From Calonectria ilicicola (Eukaryota; Ascomycota; Sordariomycetes; Hypocreales; Nectriaceae): a stretch of DNA of 64,000 nucleotides. A program made the position numbers and the translations under genes. The DNA lies in NCBI GenBank assembly GCA_020809705.1, contig CP085828.1, forward strand, positions 6,820,001 through 6,884,000, read 5' to 3'. Within the stretch, counting starts at the first letter, position 1. Each line of letters begins with the position of its first letter. The notes beneath the pieces are model-generated. The model was not told where the DNA came from and did no database searches. It saw only the letters and a program-made list of their open reading frames with translations. Of this stretch, positions 35,223 through 47,481 are shown piece after piece.

Positions 35223-36234
35223 CGACCTTCAGTCAAACGCAAGTTCAACTTACGGCACTCCTACGACGGCCAAATCGAGGCCCGCCTCAACGAGAAGTAC
35301 GCTACACCACTCTGCAGCGAAGGAGCAATCGCCCACAAGCATCGGGATAAGATAAACACCAACGAGGCTAGAGCTACAAATAGCCCCGAGCCCCATCTTC
35401 ACATACCTATGTTCACTAAAGATTCACTCAATAAGAAGGATGTCCAGTTCCTTTCACACTATACAAAGGAGCAACTAGACGGGAATTTAGTAACATACCA
35501 GTTTAAGGTTCCTAAGTTCAACTTGGCCCGGTTTGACTTCCTTATTGCAGACGAAGCACAGTATATGAAGAAGCTCACTGGCTCTTATTACAACCTATTG
35601 CAAATGATAAATTGGAGACGGGCTCTATGGGTGGCAGGTATGCCCTTATCTAGCTCTCTTCACAACATGCTCGCATTTCTTGGGCTAACTTTTCCTCAAT
35701 CTGAGCATCACCGGAGAACACCGTATGATTGTGGCATGCGAGATTCAACGAATGTTCTTCGGGCAAAAGTCCAACCGTTACGCCAGGCTACGCCGCAAGT
35801 TCACTGACATGGACAGCCCCGAAGTCGACGACGAGGGCCAATTCTACTCGGCACTTGCACAAATGTGGATGCGCGACGCGTCCATGACGCAGCACGTTAC
35901 AGCCGATAACATTGCCGCCATCGCTTCTAGCTGGTCACCCGGTACGCCTCTTACCAAGGATCATCTCCTTGAAAAAGCCCCGCCCCTCCAAGACTGTTCT
36001 GCACCCTGTCTATGGCTTGTTACAATACTGCACCGAATCATCATCAAACATAGCTCGGCAAAGAGCAAACGAGTGTTACGAAACACTTGAGCATCGGGAC
36101 TTTATGTTATGGTTCAAGGAACGGATATCGCTTAAGCCATTGGAACGGTCGATCATAGATCAAGTGAACCTCTCCTATATCCTATCGATTATTTGCACAC
36201 ACTCATTTCGCCCTACGAACGCCTTGCTAAACTG
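35223..36234 (+). pseudogene. Relic of a SNF2/RAD5-like helicase (ATPase lobe)
   Basis: An open frame starts immediately after an in-frame TAG at 35220-35222 and runs to 35807. It carries a degenerate motif II (FDFLIADEAQYMKK) followed by the pattern LQMINWRRALWVAGMPLSSS and LAFLGLTF, which matches motif III (GTPL) and the following helix of fungal SNF2 proteins. Meaningful sequence then continues in other frames (35725-36090, then to 36234), so at least two frameshifts are present. No Walker A segment is seen upstream. I call it a decayed gene; the exact family is inference from these motifs. Confidence 0.6.
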
Positions 36235-38421
36235 AGCACGACCAAGGAAAAACGCACGATGATCGACATCATGGCTTTGAGACAGTCAGACGAGAGACGC
36301 AAAGTCCGCGAGACACGAAGAAGTAGTTAATCTTTTATTTACGAAAGACAGAGAAGACAACTATCATGACACCGTCTGGAGGATGGTTGTTACGAGATGG
36401 ATGTCCACGGAGATTAGCCCAACCGAAGCCAAAGCCGAAGTTGCAGCTAGTAGTTTGCAGCAGCGACGCCGCGAGATGAGAGAAAAGACAAGATGGCAAA
36501 ATGAGAAGCCCTTCGAAATGCCACTTCATCCAGCGCCGCCCTGCATTTGGTGGTCAACGTCGAAGTTGAGATGGCATATCTTGAAGAGCGCAAGCCATCT
36601 ACCCGAACACATGCGACAATGGTCGGGAGGAGAGAATGAAGGCACCCAGACACCGTATTCCTGTACCTGTTTCTGCCCTGTCAATAAAGCTGCCCAAGTT
36701 TTCTAGTGCTATACGCACATAGACTGGCCCGGTCCTTCACGGCGCTGATGCCGTCGTGCAGATTGGTCCGACCCTCACTGTCACATGCGCCTGCGTAAAC
36801 AAGAACTTTAGCCTTCGGGGCGGCGCGCATATTGTGAGCAGTTCTTCGAATCAAGTGTACTCCGATAAAGAACACCTGCTCTCCCCGAATCAGCTACTGG
36901 TGGGTTGTAAGAATGATCAGATGTGGTTATAGGAGTCCCGAGTCCCCATTCGACTCCAACCCCCCCCCGGATGATGATATGGGCGTAGACTCAGAGACTC
37001 CACATAGGAACCTCGAGTCAATATATGGGATGGAACTCTTGGAGTGCTTGGTTGAGCAAGAACGTGGCAAGAGAAGCTTCTTGGCTACACCCGAATCGAG
37101 ACTCGACAAAGACCTGCGGAGGCGCTGTGAGGTACCGCCGGCGTTGATCCACCCAAGAACAGACTGGTCCCCTGGGAACCGAAAAAGCGTCTTCGTTGTG
37201 CGACAATTGGTATTCGCTAATTAATCCCGCCATCCCGCTTCTCTTTACAGGATGAGCAATGCACTGATGCTGTTGTGTCACTATGCTGGAGCATTTAGTA
37301 TTTGTACATATACAAGACAGTGAACTTTCTATCAGAAACGCCTTTATTCGCCCACTAATCTCTCGCATGCAGAACTTTGAAGGGCTTGAGTACCTCGACG
37401 CGAGTGCAGTAAAGGACATCACGAGTCTTGATATTATTCACCAAAGTCCACCGCAGCAAAACTCATACAGAAACTCGACCCGAAGCCGAGTGACAAGCCA
37501 AGCGACAAGCCGAGCGACAAGCAGACAGGAGGACCCGCGTCCGGCCGACATCCACTCCGAAGAATAGCAAAACTGCGCAGCAGAGCAGCAAAACCAAAGG
37601 CCACACCCACTTGGAAGCGAAGTGGCATCGGTCGCAAACCATAAGCGAAGACAACAACAAAAAGAGGGCAACGTATGATCACCAACCTGAAAGGGGTTTG
37701 GATTACATCTCCTTTCAGATTCATCCACCTGCCTCTGTTGAAAGACTTTCCGAAACTCGTCTATCTAAAGTTATATTGCTCCTTCACCTGGGCAATTGAA
37801 GAACGACTTCAGAATTGCCACTCCAGGTATCGACACGATCAACTCCCACAAGCATTCAGGGTGGTCCGCATGGCCTCCCATTATCGTTCAAATCAACTCG
37901 GTTCTAATGCACCGTTCAAGTTGATGACCTTCATCGAGAATAAAAAGCATACATCCAACTTGATGCAAGTCTTGGGAAAACGCTTGAGAGCACTGATTTG
38001 AAATGTCAAACCAGAAGGATGTTTTGAAATTGTCTTCTTTTGCAACAAGTCGTTGGTATGGCCACCCTTTTCGTGGAAAAGTTATTGGCCCCTATCTCCT
38101 TACTGCAAATAAACTCTGAGCGCTTTGAAGCGGACCCTGAGCTCCCACTCACGCCAAGGTCAACACTCCCGCTAGCGGAAATAACAACAAGACCGCGCCA
38201 GATGGTTGATGTCTGACCTCTTCTCTGTTCCGTGAGTACACTTTGACAGTCCTCGGAGCCCGAGTTGAACATGCCAGTGAATCACTGACGAGGTGAGTTG
38301 AGCTGAGGCTATATATAGCCTGCCCTCGTCGCTCCTTGGTGGGCAGATCCTTCTCTTCCTTACACTCACATTCGCAACCAACCAGCACCACAACAGAAAC
38401 TGCAGTTCTTGGAAGTCCCCC
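36235..38421. other. Gene-poor stretch with short unassigned open frames
   Basis: Short + strand frames at 36913-37224, 37283-37567 and 37675-38001 look protein-like but carry no family I recognise and have no clear splicing between them; they may be further decayed gene pieces. A 12 bp coding repeat (ACAAGCCRAGCG, about three copies) lies near 37490-37525 within the second frame. The right end is the promoter of the small gene at 38422. Confidence 0.35.
38309..38319 (+). promoter_or_regulatory. TATA box of the small gene at 38422
   Basis: CTATATATAGC lies about 105 bp upstream of the ATG at 38422. It is followed by a CA-rich leader (ACCAACCAGCACCACAACAG) typical of fungal 5' UTRs. Confidence 0.5.
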
Positions 38422-38821
38422 ATGTTCAGTTCTCAAATAAATCTACCCTCTGTTGCAATGTCTTCCGAGAAGGATGCGTGGCGAACTAGGTTGGCCCCTT
38501 CTAAGGTGGTCAACGTAGAAGACGCGATGAGCGAGGCCCGCGCCTTCCTGGCTCCCCCTCCCGCGCCCATCTGCGAAGAGTTTTGTCTGGAACGCATCAA
38601 GCACCTCTTGGTGCAGCCACCGGACACATGGTGTTGGTGCTCTGCGGTTGCTCCCGTGGGCCCGGCCGGCACCATCGTGCCATGGTGCCGGCTGGTCCAC
38701 GAGGACCTGCGATTCATCGTCGCGCCCCTTGCCGCGGCATCGGATGTAAGTTCTAGCCGTTGCTACCCATATCTGCTGTTTCTACTGAGTTTGTTCTTAC
38801 CTGTGACCCTGTTAGGACTAA
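38422..38821 (+). CDS. Small orphan protein, Cys/Trp-containing
   Basis: Exon 1 38422-38745, intron 70 bp (GTAAGT...TTAG), exon 2 38816-38821 ending TAA; 109 residues. A second in-frame ATG at 38458 gives 97 residues. No signal peptide. The central part is EEFCLERIKHLL followed by DTWCWCSAVAPVGPAGT and VPWCRLVHEDLRF, with four Cys close together. No homologue is recognised. Support comes from the TATA box, the CA-rich leader and a clean donor/acceptor pair. The tiny last exon (Asp + stop) makes the 3' end of the model tentative; read-through of the intron would give a longer product to 39168. Confidence 0.45.
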
Positions 38822-40766
38822 TGGGAAGTGTGGAGCCAGGATGCTCAAGGGGATTTCAATTCAGGTCAGAAATACAAGTTATAAAGCTCAGTGAAGCAAT
38901 TACCATTGGCAATACGTTGCAGGGCCCGTATCTGTCCAAGCTGTGTAGGTGGGGCCGCCGTCATATTCTTGGTCATTTATATGGAGAGGGGGGTCATCAA
39001 ATAATGATGAAAGTGGCCTTTACGAGTATTCTCCATTCTGGCCAGTCTCTCGCGACAGGCCCAAATGCTGGATTTAGGCTCAAGGGCTGGATGGATACAT
39101 ATGCAGCGGAGAGTTGCAGTTGCAACTCACGGGAACAAACGAAAATAATCCCAGGGGACATTGAATAGGTTGGCATTTTCAGGAAAATGAATGTCAATTT
39201 CCACGGTATGTCGAAGGTCCTGCGATTGAGCCGCCTCCTGTGGATCGGCGGAAGTCCAACGATAAGCTGGCTAGGGCACGCCGTTGAATCTGCGCCGCCT
39301 ACTCAAGTACAATCAGAACCGGCGCTCCGGATTAACACGCGAAATGCGGCCCGATCCACCGTATTGACACCGAGGGGATAGAGATGCGGTTATGAAACTC
39401 CCCAAATCTAGCCGTAGGCCCCGCCACTCGATGGTTACCCAATATTTCAGGCTGGTGCTGTGTCACAAACCTCCCAAGAAGCCAAGGCTGCCATAGTTGC
39501 CACCTGGTGAAAATGGCTTAGAAGGAGAAATTGCCCCAGTTTTCTAAGCTCATGAGTACTAAGAAACTGTGGGATAGAATGATCGCCGGCTAAAACAAAC
39601 AGTACCTCGTCAGGCAAGCTCTCTATGCATCAGAAAGGGACTTGACGGATACGGCCCTTAACCTCAACAAGCCGCCGCGATTGAGGCACCTTATATCAGC
39701 ATCTAAAGCTGGGTTACATCAGAACCTGTTTAATGGCTTCAATCTCTCGCAAAAGGTGTCGAAAAAACACACGCAGACTTTTTTCATCCTCAGGTAACTT
39801 GCCTTCCTGAACGCATAATTGCGGGCACTCTGCGGACTGGACTCGGAGCCATCACCGAGGCTCACAATGATCGCTACGAATCCGGCACTTTACAAGAAGA
39901 CGTCAATCTCGGCACCAGCGCCCATGAGCTGCTTAGCTGTGAGCTGAGAAGTGTTGCGAACGAGTTCGATGGCTCAGACTTGCTATCCTCAGACGGAGGT
40001 GGCAAAGCATGCAATACTACAACGCTTACACAAGTGAGAGCCCAGCTAAGGGGCGTAGGAAAAGAGGTCATGGCTCAGACTTACGGCGAACCCAAATCGG
40101 CAGGGTACCTGCCAGAGCAAATGATTTTGGTAGTTGTGATGTCGCCCGGCGCTGATGCGGACATCGTAGACAAGCGCTTCTCTAAAGTTCTCACAGTGAA
40201 AGATGTTGCGCCTGCAGGCCAGCGCATGATCAAAGTTACTCGAGCCTTGTTGGGCATGAACGTGGTGGTATTACCCGCAGTTTCGGGTCATATATCTGAC
40301 AGCATTCAATCTTTTGCGGATGACTTACATGGTAAATATACACGTCGAGAAGCCGACGAGGAAAAGACACCGACTTTCACTTGAAAGATGCCGTTGTGGT
40401 CCGGATAACGCAGCTCTCACAAGCAATCAACGTTGCGTGCGAGTGACAAATTCGTGTCTGTTCTTAAGTATCTGGATAATTCTGAGCTTGTAGGGCAACT
40501 TGTGAGTGCTTGAGTCGGCTTTCAAGTATAGTCGCTATGGATGTACTTTGACCACATTGGGATAGGTTTGGAGAAGAACCGTTTCCTGTGATGAACCTAC
40601 CGCGGGACACCAAGTTGTGGTTTTTCGAATTTGAGGGCATTCGCCTATCTCCTCTTCATCGCATGAGCAACCTCATAAGGAGACTCACCACAAACAATGC
40701 TTCTGCATTGGAAACGGTTTGAAAAGAAACATCTATTAAACTATACGTAGTTGATTCGTTGGTAAA
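38822..40766. other. Gene-poor relic region
   Basis: A + strand frame around 39930-40384 (contains GYLPEQMILVVVMSPGADAD) reads protein-like but starts without a convincing ATG and matches no family I know. Elsewhere there are frequent stops in all frames. No intact gene is supported. Confidence 0.35.
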
Positions 40767-41170
40767 ATGAATGGGGAAGCTCAATACGTTACGATGTACG
40801 AGGATGATGAACTCACCTTGTGGATTATGTCGCCAGACCTCCTGAAGCTAGCGGCGCGCTCCCTTGGCTGGGGCACCAATCTAGGCTCTAGGGCCATCCG
40901 ACCTATCCTCCAGATGATGCAGATTCGACGAACAATGCGAAGCGGCCTCGAACTACCTGACGGGACCACAATTTACCCCGCGGATGGGTTGTTGCCCGTA
41001 ACTATCTAAGTTGAGGAGATACCTTTCAAGCCGGGCTCGGAAAACTACAAGACGGCCCTTGAACTGGGCAAGGTTTTCGCAAGGTCATTATATTCCACTT
41101 CCAACGACAGCGTCGAGGACACCACCTTTGCCGCGTACCAGGCAAACACGTCAATAATGATCCGATGACA
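40767..41170 (+). pseudogene. Second SNF2-like helicase relic (region after motif III)
   Basis: The frame from ATG 40767 contains RAIRPILQMMQIRRTMRS followed by ELPDGTTIYPADGLLP. This resembles the segment of fungal SNF2 proteins where an Arg-rich helix and a loop precede the second lobe. A stop at 41007-41009 interrupts the frame, and similar-looking coding sense resumes directly after it (VEEIPFKPGSENYKTALELG), ending in further stops. It could be the continuation of the relic at 35223, displaced by about 5 kb, or a separate copy. The assignment is tentative. Confidence 0.45.
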
Positions 41171-42485
41171 ATTTGTCTGACACTTCCTTGACACCTAGAC
41201 CAAAGACTTGCGGTCGCAGTGAAGCGATATCGTCCGTGCTCGTGAGAATAACTCAAACTGGAAGGATAACTAGAAATTTATTCGGAAACCTCGAAAGTGC
41301 TTGGCCTTGGTGGTAAGCTTTCTCAAACGAACAGATCGCGCTCCCTAGTCAAGATACACCAGGAGATCAAGAGTTTTCTTCAAAAGTATGAGATCGGCTT
41401 TCGATATGTGCGGGCATGCTAATGATCTTGATATTTAAAACACCTTTTCGAAAGAGAGCGTTCCAAATGACAAGATAACCACCAAGCCTCCCACGGATGA
41501 TCGAACTCGAATGCCAAATAACGAAATCATTCCCGGCACATTCGCACTGGTGCGATACTACCAAATTGAGACCGAGAATACTATCGATTGTTCCCCTCCT
41601 GACTCAGATTGTGTTTGGTCTGTATCGAAAGAACATTAGGTCAAGCAGGACATCATCCCACCCTCGTCGCACTATTCTGCGGCGGTGCTGTTTCCTTCAC
41701 AACTAACCAAAAAGCGGCAATTGAGGGAAAAGTCGAATTATCAACCGTGGAAGACAATCGTGCGGCATATCGCCAACATCCCGGGGCAGGTTGGTGGCCT
41801 CTTCAAACTAATACACAGCGTGGGCTGCCCGGCATCGACGCAACGATAGGTTAGGTGGACTCACCCTGGATTCAGATGGTGCGTGTTTGGCACCCCTGTC
41901 TGGGTGGTTACAAGCACGAAGGAACCGATTTTGTAGTCGAAGTGAAGAGCTTCAACTACCAAGCGGGTGTTACGGAACCGATTAGCAAACCAAGCAGCCC
42001 ATCGACCTGGCAACTCCCTGCTCCCTTTTCCAGCGAACGCCACGACTACATATGGGGCAAGTCTGGCAAAGACTGGTGACGGTCTCGCTGGCTCGCAGAT
42101 GTCTTCCGGAAAGGGAAAAAAGGCAAAACGTTCTATTGTTTGTGGAAGAATTTATCTGGTGGAAGACCGTTCCTGAACGAGAGGAGGCCTGGCCCAATGT
42201 CAGCGCCGAAGAGGTGGTCAGCTGTGAATTGGGTGGGCTGTGTCACTCGTCAGTTCCCGAAGACCGCTCGCCACGCGAATTTCTGGGCCGAGATTCATCA
42301 CCTCAAGGCTCTTTTTGAGGAAACTCGTCACTTCATATCGCCTCAAGATTGTCATAGCCTATGATGTTTTATTCTCAGACTATGCAAAGGCCAGTGGATA
42401 GTATGTGCAACTTCGTCGTCGCATCAAATGGCCAGCCAGGTGGTCCTCTTCTAAACATCTCGAAGAGATATTATTCCAGACAGCC

Positions 42486-42968
42486 ATGAGCTGGGCAGGT
42501 CCAGCTGGGGAAAAACCGAAACAGCCCGACTTGAAGAGAACAACAGCACTGCAGCACGATGTTCAGACGCTGCCTTGTGAGATTCTCTCCAAGATCCTCG
42601 ATATGGCCCTAGAGGGCCAGAACAAGTACACCAATGCTGTCATTCCGACGATGTATAGGGCTAATAGATCAGGGAAAGTTGATCAGCAGAACCTGCGACT
42701 GACATGTCGGCTGTTTAATGAGGTGATTCTCAACGGCAGAACTTACCAGTTTGTGTTGATTATTCGCCCTTCTGAGTTTTGGGACATATGGCCAGAGCTT
42801 GAGAATGCAGTTTTCTACATGCACTTTGACCAATCAAAGGATACCCTCTACACAATGGAGTCTGGGATACTGAGAGCCAGCTCTGCCTTGCTGTCCAGAC
42901 CCTTTCCTCAGCTAGGGTTAGGGTTCAGGTTCATGTGGCGTGAGATCCCAATCGGCTCGTCGGGCTAA
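42486..42968 (+). pseudogene. F-box-like protein, truncated
   Basis: 160 residues from ATG 42486. The region LPCEILSKILDMAL followed by NLRLTCRLFNEVI has the F-box pattern (LPxEIL...LRxxCxxF). Fungal F-box proteins normally continue for several hundred residues; here the frame stops at 42968 and downstream frames are broken. In a living protein it would bind Skp1 in an SCF ligase; here it is probably a remnant. Confidence 0.45.
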
Positions 42969-43157
42969 ATCAGCGCACCTGTCAGATAACCATCTTCAAG
43001 CAGACGTTGATTAACTACCTGTTAATATATGTTGTTCTTGGGTTGAACCAGCGGGCTTTCTCAATTCTTCTAAACGATGAGCTCCTTTCCGCCTACCCAC
43101 CCGGCCAAGATGTCGTTCGCCAATACGGAAACATAGGCTAGGATTCTCTTTGCCACT

Positions 43158-43880
43158 ATGGAACATATTAAGACCAGGGAACTCGGCACCATATTCTATC
43201 ACACCATTGCCTATGTTCCTGGCGTCGCGCTCCACGGATTTGGGCGATCTCCTAGTTCCGCCTATATGCCTGGCGATGTCGTTAATACTGCTCCTAGTTA
43301 TCCCGATGGTGTCGGAGAACCATCCAGCAGCTCGCGACCCGCCTCTGGTGATATCCTGGCTACGCTCAAAGCCAACAGGTGTCTGCAGGTTTACATATTT
43401 TGGGGGGGGGATTTGATCGAACCTCTAGAACCCTTGGTGCAGGACCTTAATTTTTGCCAAAAAGATCTAAATCTCTTCACCAAAGCCAATTTCAATGCAA
43501 TAATGGACATTTCAACTACCAATAGATACACTAAGTTCAAACACCTTAAGGGTATCGGGGCTGATATCAGCAATAAGAGAGAGAAACCTGGTTCCCTTCC
43601 AAACCCTACTACCCTAAAGAGGATCTACAATAATGCCGCGCTGTCCTGCCAAGATAATCAATCTAAAGCTCACTGGAATACAGTGGTACATTGCCCGCTA
43701 TTAAGTTGTACTATCGACCTGGCAAATACCAGTAGGTTCGATCCCAAAGAAGCACAATTAAAGGTATTCAACTTGTATGTTGTATGCCGTCAAAGCTGCT
43801 CTCCCAGGATATGGTGCGTGGCAGCTTTTCCAGGGATTCTGAGCTGCCTGAAGTATCGTTCGCGATCATGCAGTGTCTAA
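43158..43880 (+). pseudogene. Probable relic of a fungal PD-(D/E)XK nuclease-like protein
   Basis: The open frame (240 residues from ATG 43158) includes a Ser/Pro-rich linker, then LKRIYNNAALSCQDNQSKAH and WNTVVHCPLLSCTIDLA. This W-N-x-x-V-H-x-P-L-L pattern is what I recall of the core helix in fungus-specific PD-(D/E)XK nuclease-like proteins. The catalytic half (D...ExK) is not in frame; another frame (43784-44086) follows, so a frameshift near 43780 is likely. The family assignment rests on one motif and is tentative. Confidence 0.4.
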
Positions 43881-46800
43881 CAACAGTCATATCGCTGGCC
43901 GGCTTTTGCGGAGTCTATAAGGGCCTGAGACAAGAAAGTGTGGTCGTTATAGGCGACCCCAACATCGACAACAGCTTCAGCTTCTTGGACCCTGTTGGTA
44001 ACACAAACAATAGCAGCCCGATGTGGGCACCTGACCCGGGCAGGACCAAACACCACAAACGCGATCCTGAGAGTAGCCTGGAATAAGAATAACAAGAGTC
44101 ATAAGCACGAAAAGCAGCTACAGCGAATCGTGACTGTGACTATCACCGGGCCCTACCAACAGACCCAATTTTTGATCAGAAGGTTAGTCTGCAATGTATA
44201 ATAACTGGTGTGGTTACCACTAACCTTTACCACTCAGAGCGTGAGCTTCACGGCCCCGTCTTTTTTTTCCCTGTGGATCGAATATATCCGGAATCCCATA
44301 ATTTCTAGATGTCTCATTTGCAAAATGGCCATGCATGAAGATGCCGCTGGTGTGTCGATTGACGGCTAGACACTACAAAGCCATCATCAAGGATAGACGT
44401 GGTTAGATCTTGCGGTGAAGTTCGCAGACACTATCAAGAGGCTGCGTCTAGAATCAATGCATGAAGTACCCATCGGGGTTGTAAGGTACCGTGAAGAGGC
44501 CATTGGGCAGACTGAGACTCACCTGTGCAGCCACGGCGATGTCGGCCATCGCGTGCGACTGGTATAACCCATAAGCTTCCTACCTATCATTCCACTTCGC
44601 CCTGACAAGAAACAGGGCATTCTCAGCTCCCAATCAATTGCTCGAATCGAGCCCAACGCCATCGAGGAGTTGATTCAGGAAAACCCTTCTAATGGTTGTC
44701 TCATCCTGGCTTCGCAATCAACAAGGAACGCCGCCCAAGTCGGCGTTTAGAGCCAAAGTATGCCCCCGTTTGACAATAACTGAGATTCAGCAACTCTGGG
44801 AACTATATTCTGCGAAATCGAAATAAAATGGCCTACAGCAAAGTTCTTTTTCTGTTGGCACAAACTTGAGGGTTAGCGTTAATAATAGCCAACCGATCCA
44901 ACCGTGGTACCAAGGCATTTCGGCTCTCCTGTGCCCGCTACAACTCATGCATCAGATTGTGGCAGCTCTCACTCACCACTTACCAGCTCAGCTCATGCAT
45001 GCATGTATAGGATTATACCAAACAGAATTTATTGCGTTTGAGGGTTCAAAATAGGGAACTCGCTTGTCATAATACATCTTATGCTTCCAAGAGAGATCTT
45101 AATGACAATTCTCAACTTAGCACTCAAGTGGAAGTGCAGATACACGGAGCCTCTTGTTGCCGTATTTCTCGCGGAAAATGATTCAAATAAGGAGTACCAA
45201 AATATTCGTCTAACATAGCGACAACTAAACCAAGTCGTTGTTCATAGCAACCTCTACCCTCTGAAACTGAAGATTCGTCCCCGAGTTGAGGGCCTCCTCC
45301 CGTCCTCAACCACAACTTCACGGAGATACCAAGATTGTGAAAGTGCGCCTTTGTTGTGCACTGCTTGTATCAGAAGGAGGATTGTACAGGCCCGACTCGC
45401 ATGGCTAGCAACACGCTAGCTGGATGTCCTCGCCACGGAAAATCTGCCAAGGCACGCACAGATGGCACGATGGCCCTCGAGGATGAGACACTGCCTGATA
45501 TTCTTAAGCTCGAGCTTGGTGACGATCCTGACCACCCCATCATCTTGGCGGACGATGATGCGGGCGATGCGGGCGATCAGAATGACGTACCTAATTCTCC
45601 GCCCATGATCCTACGCAAGAGTATTGAGTAGTCAGATGATTTCCCAGACATTTCCGCTGCTAAATTCCAAGGTAAAAACCGGGAAGAAGCTATTCAACAC
45701 CATTCCAACACTTCCCTGTTCGAATGGTTTCGCGATAGATGCCCAAATTACAAAGTTCAAGTCAAAGATTTCAGCAACACATATACCTCACCAAAGCTAG
45801 ACCACTTGAATGTAAAGTATAGGGCTTTTTCGAAGCTCTAGAACGACAGCGAGAAATTTGCTGGATTAGTTACAAATATTGTTAATTTTGCCGCCTCTGA
45901 AACATGAATACTGAACCAACCCATGCATCGTTTTTAAAGGATGATGCATTCGCCGGTTTAGGAACACAACTTGGCAATCTGGTATCAGAAGCACATATTT
46001 AACAATAGAGCTACCAAGAGGATGCTCTCACGCCGCGAACTGGTTCGGCGATCACACATATCACACAGGAGGCTTTCAGTCGTCGGTAGCGCTGCTACAA
46101 CTGGGCGCGTTGATGAGCACCATGGACCAGCTAGAGGACAGGGAGGGCCTCTGGCTGGTCTACCGGAGGTTTTGCCAACTGGTCGCCTACCAACTAGATG
46201 ACTGCTCCAACACGTCTTCCAGCTCCAAATTCGTCGAGGAAGCAGCCCGGTTTCTGAACATGACCAAAGACGAAGTGTCTCATATCATCTTTGAATGGCA
46301 AGCGACTCGACATGATGACTGGGAGGCTCCAGGGGCTCCTGTGTTTAATCCCATCCTCCCCTGGCAATAAATTTGAAGTACGGCCGATAAACGACACGAC
46401 CAAGATGACCATCTCGGTGTCCCAAACCCTCGGCGCATGCATGCAGGGCAGCTTCATCAGGAAGTTATGCCAATCTCAACGCAACAACGAATACGTTTGG
46501 AAATCGCATCCTGCTAGGAGCGGCTCCGTGTACCAGTGCTTGGCATACAATGGAGCGAGACAGCTAAGTGCAGGACGAAAAGATCAACAGCCACTCAAAG
46601 AATGGGAGGAGTTGATCAATGAGATCATGGTAGACTCAGAGTATGGTTGATGTTATTGTGCCGATAGGTTATCCTGAATGGGACGGAACCGTGTTTTGAT
46701 ACCCACGCATGTTAGTTGACATACATTCCTTGTCTGTTAGTCTTACAGTCGCTATTTTCCATTCGGTATGCAGAATGCTATGCATGCGACACGATCTGTC

Positions 46801-47247
46801 CTTGCGTTCCATGTCTTTTCTTTGACACATGTATGCCACACTCTCAGGTGATGTGGGAGCCTCGGAGTTGCTGAAGACAATACTAGCAGGCGGACCTCAT
46901 CAGAACGTGACAATGTTGTGAAATGTCCAATCGGCGGTCTGTTTTCATTATGCCCTTCAAAAATCGACGGCTCTGGCTTGTTAGGTGGAAATTCCTAGGT
47001 ATCTGCCACACATGTAATATTGGTGGTGGGTGCTGACAGGTTGAGCGGACTAAAGAATCGTCGATTCCAGCAAATGCGCACCCCGGAGATCGACAGCATG
47101 GTCGTCATGCCCTCAAAAATACAGCGGGTTGGATAAGGGCGGGGGATAATGAGTGAGTCGAGTTATAGTCGCGCTGAGGGTCTTTAGAAGATATTATATA
47201 GTAGAAGAGCCTTGGTCCAAATACCATCCGTCATTACTCAGTGTTAG
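43881..47247. other. Relic region with unassigned fragments
   Basis: Short + strand frames at 45402-45631 (from ATG at 45402; acidic, EDETLPDILKLELGDDPDHP), 45650-45910 in broken frames, 46110-46370 and 46291-46650 look like pieces of former genes but carry stops, lack starts and match no family I can name. No transposase, reverse transcriptase or LTR pair was recognised by eye. Confidence 0.35.
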
Positions 47248-47481
47248 AACACAATATTTCTGATCGCCCCGATCATTCAGTCAAAGCAAGATCCTGGGGA
47301 AATCAGGGTTACATTGGAATTCATGTGTGACTTCATGAGGGCTAAGAAGGTGGACCCGAGCAAGTTCATGATTCTGACACCCTACTCTCAACTAACCCAA
47401 CCTCTTAATCACCTGAGAACGTTTGGGAGTCCAAGGTTCCACATTTTGCATGTTTCACACGCGATACTATTGCGAGGGTGA
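47248..47481 (+). pseudogene. Possible SF1-helicase fragment
   Basis: A frame open from 47248 (after a TAG at 47245-47247) to a TGA at 47479-47481 includes VTLEFMCDFMRAKKVDPSKF followed by MILTPYSQL. This resembles the motif around V of fungal SF1 (UPF1/NAM7-like) helicases, where a helix is followed by DPxxIxIxTPY. No ATPase part is adjacent. Short, so the assignment is weak. Confidence 0.3.

Noticed and set aside
42911..42925. Telomere-like CTAGGGTTAGGGTT
   Set aside because: Only two hexamers, inside the F-box-like coding frame; not enough for an interstitial telomere.
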